Shown here: positions 14,835 to 22,849 of the stretch, piece by piece
Layout: the number at the start of each line of letters is the position of its first letter
How positions within the stretch are numbered: the first letter of the stretch is position 1
Source: an uncultured Clostridia bacterium
GTDB taxonomy: Bacteria > Bacillota > Clostridia > Oscillospirales > Oscillospiraceae
Assembly (NCBI GenBank): GCA_937890525.1
Contig: CALADI010000016.1
Coordinates: 1-64,000 of the forward strand
Direction of reading: 5' to 3'
DNA length: 64,000 nt
Notes under the pieces: generated by a model
Databases searched by the model: none
What the model saw: only the letters and a program-made list of their open reading frames with translations
What the model was told of the DNA's origin: nothing
Program-made: the position numbers and the translations under genes

Positions 14835-15887
14835 ATGGAGAAGAATAAAATCAGCAAAGCAGGGACCTTTGTTTTGGTATTTATGGGGATATTTCTGGTG
14901 ATCCGCTATTTATTTCCGATTATTCTTCCGTTTTTGATTGGCTTTGCTATTGCGGCAGCATCCATGCCCGTGAGCCGGTTTTTGCAGGAACGGCTTCATA
15001 TTCCCAGAGCTTTGGCGTGTTTTCTGGGAGTGACGGCGGTGCTGGTCTTGGCGGCGGGGATCCTTGGGGTGCTTTGCGCTTTAGGATATCGGGAACTCAG
15101 CACCCTTGCGGGCTTGATCCCGGACACGGTGCGGCGGCTTACCGATCAGGTGAGCGGTCTGCGGCAATGGCTGCTGGAACTGACTCGTCGTCTGCCTGCC
15201 GGAGTGGGAGCTGCGGCAGAGCAGGCGGTGGCTGAACTGTTTACCAACGGCAGCGTGCTGCTGGATAAAGCGGCATCCGGACTGATGGGCGCCATTGCCG
15301 CCATTGTGGGCGGACTGCCCGGAGGCGCCATGCTGCTGGGCACGGCGGTGATCTCTGGATACATGATCGCTGCCCAGATGCCGGCGATCCGCCGACGGGT
15401 GGGGATGTCACCCCTGTGGCGGGAACGGATCGCTCCGGTAACGCAGCGCCTGAGACAGAGTGTGTTCTGTTGGCTGAGGGCGCAGGTGAAGTTGGCGGGA
15501 ATTACTTTTGCCATCGTCTGGGCGGGACTCCTGCTGCTGCGTACCCGATACAGTTTTTTGTGGGCGGTGCTGATCGCAGTGGTGGATGCTGTGCCCATGT
15601 TGGGCACAGGGACCATTCTGATCCCGTGGGCGGTGCTGTTGGTGCTGCAGGGGCAGTGGGTGCGGGCGGTGGGTATGGCGGGGATCTATCTGGCGGCTAT
15701 GCTGATCCGCTCTGCCATGGAGCCCAAACTGGTGGGACAGCACTTGGGACTGAATCCGCTGGTCACCTTGGCGGCGCTTTACGCCGGGTATCGGCTCTGG
15801 GGTGTCATGGGGATGATCCTGTCGCCGATCCTTGCCATCACCGCCAGCCAGCTTGCGTCGGCGGGAAAGGGAGACTTGAACTGCTGA
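14835..15887 (+). CDS. AI-2E/YtvI-type integral membrane protein
   Basis: This 350-residue protein has hydrophobic segments near residues 11-45, 60-85, 145-180, 215-240 and 250-330. It ends with the family's LNPLVTLAALYAGYRLWGVMGMILSPILA motif region. The AI-2E family includes permease-like exporters. The YtvI branch in Bacillota is annotated as a sporulation membrane protein, and the N-terminus and length fit that branch. An AAGGAG site precedes the ATG. The transported substrate is unknown. Confidence 0.82.
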   Translation: MEKNKISKAGTFVLVFMGIFLVIRYLFPIILPFLIGFAIAAASMPVSRFLQERLHIPRALACFLGVTAVLVLAAGILGVLCALGYRELSTLAGLIPDTVRRLTDQVSGLRQWLLELTRRLPAGVGAAAEQAVAELFTNGSVLLDKAASGLMGAIAAIVGGLPGGAMLLGTAVISGYMIAAQMPAIRRRVGMSPLWRERIAPVTQRLRQSVFCWLRAQVKLAGITFAIVWAGLLLLRTRYSFLWAVLIAVVDAVPMLGTGTILIPWAVLLVLQGQWVRAVGMAGIYLAAMLIRSAMEPKLVGQHLGLNPLVTLAALYAGYRLWGVMGMILSPILAITASQLASAGKGDLNC

Positions 15888-15903
15888 TGGAATCTGGTAT
15901 AAT
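15876..15903 (+). promoter_or_regulatory. Possible promoter of the RluA-type gene
   Basis: TTGAAC (15876-15881), 16-base spacer, TATAAT (15898-15903), overlapping the end of the upstream gene and 22 bases before the ATG. Confidence 0.55.
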
Positions 15904-15925
15904 ACTTCCAAAAGGAAGTGAGCGA

Positions 15926-16798
15926 ATGGAACTGAAGCATGTGGCGCAAACCCAAGCCCGACTATCTGCCATCCTGCGGCAGGAAATGAATGTATCTTCC
16001 GGGCTGATGAACCGGCTGAAATGGGAGGATCGGATCTTGGTCAATGGCGTCCCTCAGCGCACCAACTATGGGGTGCAGCAGGGAGATGTGGTGAGCCTGC
16101 TTTTGGACGAACCGGAGCCGGAGTATCCGGCGGAGGATCTGCCCCTAGAGATCCTGTATGAGGATGAACACATTCTGGCGGTGGATAAACCGGCGGGGAT
16201 GCTGATCCACCCCTCCCGGAGCCGGGACACCGGGACGCTGGCCAATGGGGTGGCGGGGTACTACCGCCGCACGGGGCAGAAGTGTGCCTTCCACCCGGTG
16301 ACCCGGTTGGATCGGGATACCTTTGGGGTGGTTTTGATTGCCAAAAACTCCCACATCCACGGGCTGCTCAACGAGTACCACGCAAGGGGGGATCTGCATA
16401 AGACCTACCATGCTTGGGTGCTGGGCTGCCCGGAGCCGGAGCAGGGACGGGTGGATGCGCCCATCCTGCGCTGTCCGCTGCCCAGCCTGCTGCGATACAT
16501 CGACCCGGCAGGCAAGCCCAGCGTCACCGAATACCGGGTGTTGGAGCGGATGGAAGATACGGCGTTGGTGGAACTGAAGCCCCTGACGGGCAGGACCCAT
16601 CAGCTTCGCCTGCACTGCACCCATCTGGGCTGTCCCATTTTAGGCGATCCTCAGTATGGCACGGAAGTGTCAAGGCAGGTATCCCGAGAAATGGGATTGG
16701 AATACCAGCGCTTGTGCGCCAAGCATCTGGAGTTTCTCCACCCCATCACCGGGGTACCCATGGGGATAGAATCTGCCATGAATGCGGTAAAATATTGA
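15926..16798 (+). CDS. RluA-family RNA pseudouridine synthase
   Basis: A 290-residue enzyme converting uridine to pseudouridine in rRNA or tRNA. An S4-like N-terminal region (residues about 12-60, RILVNGVPQRTNYGVQQGDVV) precedes the catalytic domain. The catalytic aspartate lies in HPVTRLDRDTFG, and GRTHQLRLHCTHLG is the conserved late motif. ATG 15926 follows AAGGAAGTGAGCGA. It is followed by a bidirectional terminator. The target base cannot be assigned among RluA, RluC and RluD types. Confidence 0.92.
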   Translation: MELKHVAQTQARLSAILRQEMNVSSGLMNRLKWEDRILVNGVPQRTNYGVQQGDVVSLLLDEPEPEYPAEDLPLEILYEDEHILAVDKPAGMLIHPSRSRDTGTLANGVAGYYRRTGQKCAFHPVTRLDRDTFGVVLIAKNSHIHGLLNEYHARGDLHKTYHAWVLGCPEPEQGRVDAPILRCPLPSLLRYIDPAGKPSVTEYRVLERMEDTALVELKPLTGRTHQLRLHCTHLGCPILGDPQYGTEVSRQVSREMGLEYQRLCAKHLEFLHPITGVPMGIESAMNAVKY

Positions 16799-16810
16799 GT
16801 TTTCTGTGTA

Positions 16811-16845
16811 AAAAGTCCCTCCTGCGTTTTCGCAGGAGGGACTTT
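16811..16845. terminator. Bidirectional terminator between convergent genes
   Basis: AAAAGTCCCTCCTGCG pairs with CGCAGGAGGGACTTT between the plus-strand RluA-type gene and the minus-strand SDR gene. Confidence 0.85.
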
Positions 16846-16850
16846 GCTGT

Positions 16851-17597
16851 TTAGGAGCGAGCCATTCCGTCTACGCTGAGCACCACGCCGGTGATATAGG
16901 ATGCTTCGTCGGAAGCAAGGAAAACGAAGGCGTTGGCGATATCCACGGGCTGACCAAGCCGCCGCAGGGGGATCTGGCGGATCATGGGGTCGATGATCTC
17001 CTTGGGTACGGAACGCATCATGTCGGTTTCCGTGATCCCCGGCGCAACTGCATTGACCCGGATGCCCTTGGGACCCAACTCCCGGGCAAGGGATACAGTC
17101 AGGCCATTGACGGCGAACTTAGAAGCGGGGTAGGCGAAGCCGCTGGGCTGACCGGAGATGCTGACCATGGAAGAGGTGGACAGGATCACACCGCTTCCCC
17201 GGGCGATCATGCACTCCGATGCGGCCTTGGTGGCGTTGAATACGCCCTTCACATTCAGATCCATGACCTTGTCAAAGGTCTCCTCGGTGTACTCCGTGAA
17301 AGGGGTGCTCTCGGAAACACCGGCGTTGTTCACCAGAATGTCCACACAGCCGTATTGTTCGGTAGCTTCCCGGAAGGCGTTTCGAACGGATTCCAGACTG
17401 GAAAGATCCGGGGCGATGCCCGCCACGGTGGCATTGGGGTGGCGCTCCTTCAGAGCGGCAACTGCCTTCTCAGCGGATGCTTGGGTGCTGGCGGTGAGGA
17501 TGACGGTGGCACCCTCGTCCAGAAAACGGTCTGCGGTGGCAAAGCCGATGCCTCGGCTGCCGCCGGTGATGATGGCAACTTTATTCTCAAGTCTCAT
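16851..17597 (-). CDS. Short-chain dehydrogenase/reductase, BaiA/hydroxysteroid-dehydrogenase-like
   Basis: A 248-residue NAD(P)-dependent oxidoreductase. The cofactor motif TGGSRGIG is at 11-18, NNAG at 90-93, the catalytic serine at about 142 and YPASK at 156-160. The general pattern (APDLSS, MDLNVKGVFN, GYPASK-type YPASKFAV, VAPGITETDMM) resembles BaiA-type 3-alpha-hydroxysteroid dehydrogenases more than FabG. This is a judgement from memory, and the substrate could be another alcohol or ketone. It is monocistronic, with GGAGG before the ATG and a perfect 5-bp inverted repeat upstream (17658-17670). Confidence 0.85.
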   Translation of the reverse strand: MRLENKVAIITGGSRGIGFATADRFLDEGATVILTASTQASAEKAVAALKERHPNATVAGIAPDLSSLESVRNAFREATEQYGCVDILVNNAGVSESTPFTEYTEETFDKVMDLNVKGVFNATKAASECMIARGSGVILSTSSMVSISGQPSGFAYPASKFAVNGLTVSLARELGPKGIRVNAVAPGITETDMMRSVPKEIIDPMIRQIPLRRLGQPVDIANAFVFLASDEASYITGVVLSVDGMARS

Positions 17598-17657
17598 AGG
17601 AAGAACCTCCGTGTGTTGTATTTGTCCTTAGGATACACCCGCAGATGAGAAAAATCC

Positions 17658-17670
17658 GTGACCAAGTCAC
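17658..17670. promoter_or_regulatory. Candidate operator upstream of the SDR gene
   Basis: GTGAC, three bases, GTCAC: a perfect inverted repeat 60 bases upstream of the SDR start. The spacing suits a dimeric repressor or activator. No regulator gene is adjacent. Confidence 0.4.
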
Positions 17671-17680
17671 ATAGCTGCCG

Positions 17681-17721
17681 AAAAACAGAACCCCCGCAGA
17701 CAGCGGTGCTGCCTGCGGGGG
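17681..17721 (-). terminator. Terminator of trmL-pgk-tpiA
   Basis: CCCCCGCAG (17691-17699) pairs with CTGCGGGGG (17713-17721). On the minus strand it is followed by TTCTGTTTTT. Confidence 0.8.
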
Positions 17722-17736
17722 AGATGGTATGAAAGA

Positions 17737-18513
17737 TCAAGCGGTGGGCTGGTTGGCAGCCTGAATGATCTGCAGGAACTTCTCGGGAACCAGAGAAGCG
17801 CCGCCGATGAGACCGCCGTCGATGTCGGGCTGAGCCAGCAGCTCGAAGGCGTTCTTCTCGTTCATGGAGCCGCCGTAGAGGATGGAGATGGCACGGGCGT
17901 TCTTGGAGCTGTACAGCTTGCGAACCACGGTGCGGATGTGCTCACAGACCTCCTCAGCCTGCTCGGGGGTAGCGGTCTTGCCGGTGCCGATGGCCCAGAT
18001 GGGCTCGTAGGCGATGACGACCTTGCGGATCTTGTCCTCGGACACGCCCTGCAGGCCGGACTTGATCTGCATAGCGATCCACTCGGCGGTGATGCCGGAC
18101 TCACGCTGCTCCAGAGTCTCGCCGCAGCACATGATGGGGATCAGACCGGCTTCCAGAGCGGCCAGAACCTTTGCGTTGACATCGGCATCGGTCTCGCCCA
18201 TGGCACGGCGCTCGGAGTGGCCGATGATGACATACTTACAGCCGGCGTCAACCAGCATGCCGGTGGAAATCTCGCCGGTGTAGGCACCGCTGGCGTTGGC
18301 GTTGCAGTTCTCGGCGCCGATGCCCACGCGGGTCTCACGCATAGCGCGCACGGCAGCGGGGATGCACACGGCGGGGACGCACAGGGCAACATCGCACCAG
18401 CGGCCCTTGGGCATCATGCCCTTGAATGCGGTCATGAATTCCTTGGTCTCGCTGGGGGTCTTGTTCATCTTCCAGTTGCCGGCGATGATGGTCTTACGAT
18501 ACTTTCTGTTCAT
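17737..18513 (-). CDS. tpiA: Triosephosphate isomerase
   Basis: This 258-residue glycolytic enzyme interconverts dihydroxyacetone phosphate and glyceraldehyde-3-phosphate. Catalytic Lys15 is in GNWKMNK, His99 in GHSERR and Glu170 in AYEPIWAIGTGK, and the phosphate loop YGGSMNEKN is present. It is last in an operon after pgk, with a 92-base gap holding a small GC hairpin (18556-18575). AAGGAG precedes its ATG. Confidence 0.98.
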   Translation of the reverse strand: MNRKYRKTIIAGNWKMNKTPSETKEFMTAFKGMMPKGRWCDVALCVPAVCIPAAVRAMRETRVGIGAENCNANASGAYTGEISTGMLVDAGCKYVIIGHSERRAMGETDADVNAKVLAALEAGLIPIMCCGETLEQRESGITAEWIAMQIKSGLQGVSEDKIRKVVIAYEPIWAIGTGKTATPEQAEEVCEHIRTVVRKLYSSKNARAISILYGGSMNEKNAFELLAQPDIDGGLIGGASLVPEKFLQIIQAANQPTA

Positions 18514-18605
18514 GGTGGATTCTCCTTGTTCTATCTTGGTTACATACAGACACTATGCCGGGGTGCCCCGGCATAGCATCAGAGAAAAACTCGGTGGATA
18601 TCAGA

Positions 18606-19805
18606 TCACTTGTCCTGCAGGCAGGCGATGCCGGGCAGCTCCAGACCCTCCAGGAACTCCAGAGAAGCGCCGCCGCCGGTGGAGATGTGGGTGATCTTGT
18701 CAGCGAAGCCCAGCTGCTCACAGGCAGCAGCGCTGTCGCCGCCGCCGACGATGGTCACAGCCTCGGAATCGGCCAGAGCCTGAGCCACAGCGATGGTGCC
18801 CTTTGCCAGAGTGGGGTTCTCGAACACGCCCATGGGGCCGTTCCAAACCACGGTCTTGGCAGCCTTGGCAGCAGCGGCGAACTCGGACTGAGCCTTCTCG
18901 CCGATGTCCAGACCCATCTTGCCGGCGGGGATGGCGTCCGCCATCACGGTCTCGACGGAGATCTCAGCATCGATGGGGTTGGGGAATGCGTCAGCGACCA
19001 CCACATCCACAGGCAGCAGCAGCTTCACGCCCTTGGCCTCGGCCTTAGCCATCATCTCCTTGCAGTAATCCAGCTTCTCGTTGTCCACCAGAGAGGAGCC
19101 CACATCGTAGCCCTTGGCAGCCAGGAAAGTGAAGGCCATGCCGCCGCCGATGATCAGGGTGTCGACCTTCTCCAGCAGGTTGTTGATGACATTGAGCTTG
19201 TCGGAGACCTTGGCGCCGCCCAGAATGGCGACAAAGGGACGCTCGGGGTTGGCCAGAGCCTTGCCCATGATGCCGACTTCCTTCTCGACCAGGAAGCCAC
19301 AGACGGCGGGCAGGTAGTCAGCCACACCGGCAGTGGAGGAGTGGGCGCGGTGGGCAGTGCCGAAAGCGTCGTTTACGAAAATGTCAGCCAGGCTGGCCAG
19401 CTGCTTGGACAGCTCGGGATCGTTCTTGGTCTCGCCCTTGATGTAGCGGGTGTTCTCCAGCAGCATCACATCGCCGTCCTTCAGAGCGGCGGCCTTAGCC
19501 TGAGAATCCTCGCCTGCCACATCGGCAGCCATGATGACTTCCTTACCCAGCAGCTCGCTGAGACGGTCAGCGACCACCTTCAGGCTCAGCTCGGGCTTCC
19601 ACTCGCCCTTGGGCTTGCCCATGTGGGAGCAGAGGATGACCTTGGCGTTGTGCTCGATCAGGTACTGGATGGTGGGCAGAGCAGCGACGATCCGCTTGTC
19701 GCTGGTGATCTTGCCGTCCTTGGTGGGGACATTGAAGTCACAGCGGCACAGAACGCGCTTGCCGGCTACATCGATGTCCAGGATAGACTTCTTATTGTAG
19801 TTCAT
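18606..19805 (-). CDS. pgk: Phosphoglycerate kinase
   Basis: This 399-residue two-domain enzyme makes ATP from 1,3-bisphosphoglycerate in glycolysis. Diagnostic segments are VLCRCDFNVP near 18-27, CSHMGKPKG (substrate arginine/histidine region), LLENTRY, the FVAILGGAKVSDK block and the nucleotide-binding VWNGPMGVFE. It lies 25 bases after trmL and ahead of tpiA in one operon. The usual neighbour gap is not in the window. Confidence 0.98.
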   Translation of the reverse strand: MNYNKKSILDIDVAGKRVLCRCDFNVPTKDGKITSDKRIVAALPTIQYLIEHNAKVILCSHMGKPKGEWKPELSLKVVADRLSELLGKEVIMAADVAGEDSQAKAAALKDGDVMLLENTRYIKGETKNDPELSKQLASLADIFVNDAFGTAHRAHSSTAGVADYLPAVCGFLVEKEVGIMGKALANPERPFVAILGGAKVSDKLNVINNLLEKVDTLIIGGGMAFTFLAAKGYDVGSSLVDNEKLDYCKEMMAKAEAKGVKLLLPVDVVVADAFPNPIDAEISVETVMADAIPAGKMGLDIGEKAQSEFAAAAKAAKTVVWNGPMGVFENPTLAKGTIAVAQALADSEAVTIVGGGDSAAACEQLGFADKITHISTGGGASLEFLEGLELPGIACLQDK

Positions 19806-19830
19806 GATGATTCCTCCAAATTACTGGGGA

Positions 19831-20313
19831 TTAACCCCGCATTTTTCCAAAATCCTGCAAACCGGGAAACTCTAACTGGCGGAGCGCTTCGTAGACCGTG
19901 ATGGCCACGCTGTTGCTCAGGTTCAGGCTGCGGGCCTGAGCACGCATGGGCAGGCGGATGCATTCATCATGGTGCTCAGCAAGGAAAGACTCGGGCAGCC
20001 CCTTGGTCTCTTTGCCGAAGAACAGATAGCAGCCGTCTTCAAAGCGTGCTTGGGTATACGAGCGGGGCGCTTTCGTGGAAAGGCACCACATCTGGCGGAC
20101 ATCGTTCTTTTGGAAGAAGTCCTCCAGATTTTCGTAATCCAGAACCTCCACCATATGCCAGTAATCCAAACCGGCACGGCGGACAGCCTTCTCTGAAATG
20201 TCAAAGCCCAACGGGCGGATCAGATGCAGTCTGGATCCCGTAGCGGCACAGGTCCGGGCGATATTTCCGCAGTTCTGCGGGATCTCCGGTTCTACCAATA
20301 CAATATTCAGCAC
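19831..20313 (-). CDS. trmL: tRNA (cytidine/uridine-2'-O-)-methyltransferase TrmL
   Basis: A 160-residue SpoU-family methyltransferase, the size of TrmL, which 2'-O-methylates position 34 of certain tRNA-Leu species using S-adenosylmethionine. Motifs: NIVLVEPEIPQNCGNIARTCAA at the start, LFFGKETKGLP in the middle and LRLPM-type IRLPMRAQARSLNLSNSVAI forming the SAM-binding knot. GTG at 20313 follows GAGGTG at good spacing. It is first in the operon with pgk and tpiA. Confidence 0.93.
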   Translation of the reverse strand: MLNIVLVEPEIPQNCGNIARTCAATGSRLHLIRPLGFDISEKAVRRAGLDYWHMVEVLDYENLEDFFQKNDVRQMWCLSTKAPRSYTQARFEDGCYLFFGKETKGLPESFLAEHHDECIRLPMRAQARSLNLSNSVAITVYEALRQLEFPGLQDFGKMRG

Positions 20314-20378
20314 ATCTTGACACCTCAGATCTGGAATGGGATCCGCAGAGGGGATTTCTGCGGTTTGCTTACCTGCTT

Positions 20379-20407
20379 ATTGTAAGTCAATTAGTTGATA
20401 AAATCAA
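20379..20407 (-). promoter_or_regulatory. Promoter of trmL-pgk-tpiA
   Basis: Minus-strand TTGATT (20407-20402), 17-base spacer, TACAAT (20384-20379). A CCGCAGA/TCTGCGG hairpin (20343-20363) lies in the leader. I see nothing recognisable in the AT-rich gap 20410-20585. Confidence 0.7.
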
Positions 20408-20585
20408 TCAGAAAATACGGAATTTTTCGATTATTACATACTATCCACATAAAATGTAGGGGGTCGGTCGATATTTTGGTGAAAATGCCATTCACATTCT
20501 GCAAGAGTATCAAAAATGGGAAAAGAGATTTGTGCAAAAGGGAGAGATCCGCCGGGGAAACGGGAAAACCGTCCCGCAAGAGATA

Positions 20586-20616
20586 CAAAAAGCCGACTCT
20601 TGATCGAGCCGGCTTT
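20586..20616 (-). terminator. Terminator of the lipoprotein gene
   Basis: AAAGCCGGCTC pairs with GAGTCGGCTTT on the minus strand and is followed by TTT. Confidence 0.8.
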
Positions 20617-20622
20617 GGGTGT

Positions 20623-20961
20623 TTAGGCAATGCGGATCTGCTCCACCGTGATGTGGGGCAGACCGTTGTAGTCCGTCACATGCTTCACATAATCGTATTC
20701 CACGGTGATCTTGTCCCCGACGGCAAGGACATCCTTTCCGTCGATGGAGGAATAGGTGATCTGGACTTGAGTTTCGGTATCGTAGTGACTGTCGCCCTCG
20801 GTGACGAGGATGCGGCAGGACTGACCGTCCATATATTCTACTGTCCCGGTTATGGTGGATCCGTACAGATCCAGCGTGGGCAGGGTAGGTGCAGAGCCGC
20901 AGCCGGAAAACAGCCCAAGGATCAGCGCCGAAAGGATCAAAAGCAGGGAGAATTTACGCAT
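20623..20961 (-). CDS. Small hypothetical lipoprotein
   Basis: A 112-residue secreted protein. A lysine/arginine-led signal peptide ends in the lipobox LFSGC, so Cys21 would be lipid-modified and anchored outside the membrane. The mature part is about 90 residues of predicted beta structure (ITGTVEYMDGQSCRILVTEGD, VQITYSSIDG, VGDKITVEYDYV), which resembles a small OB-like or DUF3221-like barrel. No function is known. It has its own promoter and terminator. Confidence 0.8.
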   Translation of the reverse strand: MRKFSLLLILSALILGLFSGCGSAPTLPTLDLYGSTITGTVEYMDGQSCRILVTEGDSHYDTETQVQITYSSIDGKDVLAVGDKITVEYDYVKHVTDYNGLPHITVEQIRIA

Positions 20962-20991
20962 GGAAGTTCACCTCATAGATAGACTGCCTAT

Positions 20992-21020
20992 ATGATAGGA
21001 TGTTTTGGCGAAAAAAGCAA
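20992..21020 (-). promoter_or_regulatory. Promoter of the small lipoprotein gene
   Basis: Minus-strand TTGCTT (21020-21015), 17-base spacer, TATCAT (20997-20992). Confidence 0.65.
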
Positions 21021-21130
21021 GGAGGAACTTGCGCTTTTTGCAAAGAGAAAGAAAAATTCCGCCGTCCCCCTAGGAAACCCCGGCGCATTGTGCTATAATG
21101 CAACAAAAATGGTACGATGGAGGAACCAAT

Positions 21131-22324
21131 ATGAAAGAGATCTTTTTGCTGAAGCTGGGTGAGGTGGTGCTCAAGGGCGCCAACAAGCGCCAGTTTGAGA
21201 GCCGGCTTCGGGCCAATGTCCGCCGCCGGATGAAGCCCTTCGGGGAATTCGATGTGTATATCATGCAGTCCACCGTCTATGTGGAACCAATGAACGAAGC
21301 GGCGGATGTGGACGGGGCATGGGAGGCCTGCAACAGCATCTTCGGCGTGGTGCGGCTGTGCCGTTGCCGTCCCTGTGAAAAGGACATGGATGCCATTTTT
21401 GCCACCATTGAGGAGTATCTGGGGGCGGATCTGGACTGCGCCAAGAGCTTCAAGGTGGAGTCCAAGCGCTCGGATAAGTCCTTCCCCATGAACTCCATCG
21501 CCATCTCTCAGGAGATCGGCGGGCGGCTGGCAGAGGCGCACCCGGATTGTCTGGTGGATGTCCACCACCCGGAGTACACGGTGTATGTGGAGATCCGGGA
21601 TCTGGCGGCCTATGTCCACGGTCCGGCGCAGCCCGGTGCAGGCGGACTGCCCACCGGTGTGGGCGGCAGAGCCATGTGTCTGCTCTCCGGCGGCATCGAT
21701 TCCCCGGTGGCGGCATATATGATGGCCAAGCGGGGCATGGAGATCGAGTGCGTCCACTTCTTCTCCTATCCCTATACCTCCCAGCTTGCCAAGGATAAGG
21801 TGCTGGAGCTTGCCCGTCTGGTCACCCGCTATTCCGGCAGAATGACCGTGAATGTGGTCAGCTTTACCCAGATCCAAGAGGCCATCCGGGACAATTGCCC
21901 GGAGGAGTATTTCACTCTCATCATGCGCCGGTTCATGATGGATATCGCCCAGCGCCTTGCCAAGCGGGACGGCTGCGGCGCGCTGATCACCGGCGAGAAT
22001 CTGGGTCAGGTGGCCAGCCAGACTATGGAAGCCATGACCGTCACCGGCGCTGTGGTGGACATCCCCATCTTCATGCCCTTGGTGGGTATGGACAAGGAGG
22101 AAATCGTCACCATCGCCCGGAAGATCGGCACGCTGGATACGGCGATCCTGCCCTATGAGGACTGCTGCACCGTCTTTACGCCCAGACATCCCAAGACCAA
22201 GCCCACGCTGGGGCAGGTGCTCCATGCCGAGCGGGATCTGGATCGGGAGGAGCTGATCCGTCAGGCGCTGGAATCCGTGGAGCGGATCGGGGTGAAGTAC
22301 GATGAGACAGAGCCTTTCTGCTGA
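21131..22324 (+). CDS. thiI: tRNA 4-thiouridine synthetase ThiI
   Basis: A 397-residue enzyme that adenylates and thiolates uridine 8 of tRNA; in some bacteria it also supplies sulfur for thiamine. An N-terminal ferredoxin-like and THUMP region (to about residue 165) precedes the PP-loop SGGIDS at 186-191. It is the short form, ending without a rhodanese domain, as in other Bacillota. The usual partner cysteine desulfurase is not adjacent. The ATG at 21131 follows GGAGG. The 3' end overlaps pncC by 23 bases. Confidence 0.95.
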   Translation: MKEIFLLKLGEVVLKGANKRQFESRLRANVRRRMKPFGEFDVYIMQSTVYVEPMNEAADVDGAWEACNSIFGVVRLCRCRPCEKDMDAIFATIEEYLGADLDCAKSFKVESKRSDKSFPMNSIAISQEIGGRLAEAHPDCLVDVHHPEYTVYVEIRDLAAYVHGPAQPGAGGLPTGVGGRAMCLLSGGIDSPVAAYMMAKRGMEIECVHFFSYPYTSQLAKDKVLELARLVTRYSGRMTVNVVSFTQIQEAIRDNCPEEYFTLIMRRFMMDIAQRLAKRDGCGALITGENLGQVASQTMEAMTVTGAVVDIPIFMPLVGMDKEEIVTIARKIGTLDTAILPYEDCCTVFTPRHPKTKPTLGQVLHAERDLDREELIRQALESVERIGVKYDETEPFC

Positions 22325-22775
22325 GGTGCTGGAGCGCCTGAAAGGAAAGCGGCTTGCCACGGCGGAGAGCCTCACCGGCGGCGGGATCGGCAGCGCCATC
22401 ACGGCGGTGCCCGGTGCGTCGGCGGTCTATGCCGGGGGGATCATCAGCTATACAAACCATGTGAAGCATAAGCTGCTGGGGGTTTCTGAAGAACTGCTGA
22501 CCCGGTTCGGTGCAGTTTCCGCCCCGGTGGCAGAAGCCATGGCGCAGGGGGCACGCAGGGCGCTGGATGCCGACATTGCGGTGTCCGTCACCGGGCTTGC
22601 AGGTCCCGATGGGGACGAATTCGGTCACTGCGTGGGCACGGTGTTCATCGGCTATGCAGACGCACAGACGGTATGCTGTGAGGAGCATCATTTCAGCGGA
22701 GACCGCCAGCAGATCCGGCAGCAGACCATTGATGCCGGGCTGGAACTGATCCTGCGGCAGAACACCTGCGGATAA
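22302..22775 (+). CDS. pncC: CinA C-terminal domain protein / nicotinamide-nucleotide amidohydrolase
   Basis: A 157-residue stand-alone form of the CinA C-terminal domain, which deamidates NMN to NaMN to recycle NAD. Diagnostic segments are TAESLTGGGIGSAITAVPGAS near residues 20-40, YAGGIISYTN and VSVTGLAGPDG. The N-terminal CinA domain is absent, as in E. coli PncC. It starts inside thiI in another frame, so the two are probably translationally coupled. Confidence 0.9.
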   Translation: MRQSLSAEVLERLKGKRLATAESLTGGGIGSAITAVPGASAVYAGGIISYTNHVKHKLLGVSEELLTRFGAVSAPVAEAMAQGARRALDADIAVSVTGLAGPDGDEFGHCVGTVFIGYADAQTVCCEEHHFSGDRQQIRQQTIDAGLELILRQNTCG

Positions 22776-22806
22776 TGGATCGATCCTATCTTTGATATAA
22801 TACGCC

Positions 22807-22844
22807 AAACGGCGGCAGATGCTTACCATCTGCCGCCGTTTTTG
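22807..22844. terminator. Bidirectional terminator between pncC and the response regulator gene
   Basis: ACGGCGGCAGAT (22809-22820) pairs with ATCTGCCGCCGT (22828-22839), with AAA before and TTTTT after. Confidence 0.85.
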
Positions 22845-22849
22845 CATCT

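Noticed and set aside
20410..20585. Possible riboswitch in the AT-rich gap before the small lipoprotein
   Set aside because: I found no conserved riboswitch core on either strand, only short hairpins.
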